From assembly GCA_028641055.1 (NCBI GenBank), contig CM054059.1, positions 45,024,477-45,088,476 on the forward strand: a DNA stretch of 64,000 bases, read 5' to 3'. Shown piece after piece: positions 63,590 to 64,000 of this stretch. The DNA comes from Alopecurus myosuroides. Taxonomy: Eukaryota; Streptophyta; Magnoliopsida; Poales; Poaceae. Position 1 is the first letter of the stretch; each line of letters opens with the position of its first letter. The position numbers and the translations under genes are program-made. The notes beneath the pieces were generated by a model. The model had not been told where the DNA came from and made no database searches. It saw nothing but the letters and a program-made list of their open reading frames with translations.

Positions 63590-64000
63590 GACGACACCAC
63601 TAACAAGGGATTGCGCCCTCGCAATCCACCTGCTAACCCGGGAGGGGAAAGAAGTTCGACTATCGATTCTTCGTGCTTCCAGTTGATCTCCTCGACAGCA
63701 CTAACAAGGGCTTCTCGACACCACTAACAAGGGATTCTTGCTCGGAGTGACGACGATGTTCTTCCACCAGGAACCTTCCGATGATCGAACCTATTAGGTT
63801 AAGGGCTCAGAAAACGTCCACCCACGTAGGATCCTAACACTTTGAGAGATAGCCAAGGGGGGGGACTCCAAAACAAATAAGATGGGAGGGGAAATAGAAT
63901 AGGGATAAGGAGAAAACAAGAATCCTATTGAGATGTTTCCAAAATAGTTTAGCAGAAATAGTTTTTGACATTCTAGAAACAACGACCGTTAGCTAGGTTA
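63590..64000. other. Right edge, unassigned
   Basis: Contains three copies of CACTAACAAGGG(A/C)TT (near 63598, 63700 and 63722), two preceded by GACACCA. Could be internal DNA of element E or another element; no convincing coding frame. Confidence 0.35.

Overview
The window looks like chromosomal DNA of a large-genome grass, most likely a Triticeae species (wheat, barley, rye or Aegilops type). It holds one recognisable host-gene piece, the first exon of a plant xanthine dehydrogenase gene at the far left (minus strand). Most of the rest is transposable elements inserted into one another. There is no sign of prokaryotic sequence, organellar genes, rRNA or CRISPR.

Layout. 1-2353: XDH exon 1, its short promoter, and unassigned repeat-rich DNA ending in a minisatellite. 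2354-4020: LTR, primer-binding site and start of gag of a plus-strand retrotransposon, broken off. 4020-7809 and 49764-50452: an old minus-strand gypsy element (C) that was the landing site for what follows. 7810-49758: Gypsy B, a minus-strand Ty3/gypsy element of Tat type (TSD TTACC), split by two complete Ty1/copia elements. Copia 1 (12030-23267, TSD TCGGA) carries a CACTA transposon (15319-18584, TSD CAG) inside gag. Copia 2 (25134-43534, TSD AGACC) carries Gypsy A (27283-37168, TSD GTCTG), a close relative of Gypsy B that has lost RNase H and integrase. 50453-63589: a roughly 4.45 kb LTR-like unit (E) split by a second CACTA element (50857-59538, TSD CAA). LTR mismatches counted by eye (Gypsy B about 6 %, Copia 2 about 3 %, Copia 1 about 1.5 %, Gypsy A about 1.4 %) follow the nesting order.

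The most unusual content is of two kinds. First, both Tat-type elements carry, between integrase and 3' LTR and on the opposite strand, a six-exon gene with GT-AG introns. The B copy has a consensus TATA box and the A copy a TATA-like one. The protein has a Transposase_28-like ('putative gypsy type transposon') region followed by a probable coiled coil. The B copy has an additional in-frame GT...AG segment of 138 bp that is exactly absent from the A copy. Second, the CACTA element at 50.9-59.5 kb is a composite. It contains a G-box-bearing 31-bp minisatellite, three tRNA-like modules with Pol III box A/box B spacing, a five-copy 673-bp tandem array in an A-B-B-A-B order, and exon-intron fragments of several host genes including an EF-1alpha piece.

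Almost every transposon reading frame is damaged by stops, frameshifts or lost catalytic residues, so the retroelements look inactive. The antisense gene of Gypsy A is the least damaged, with one late stop.
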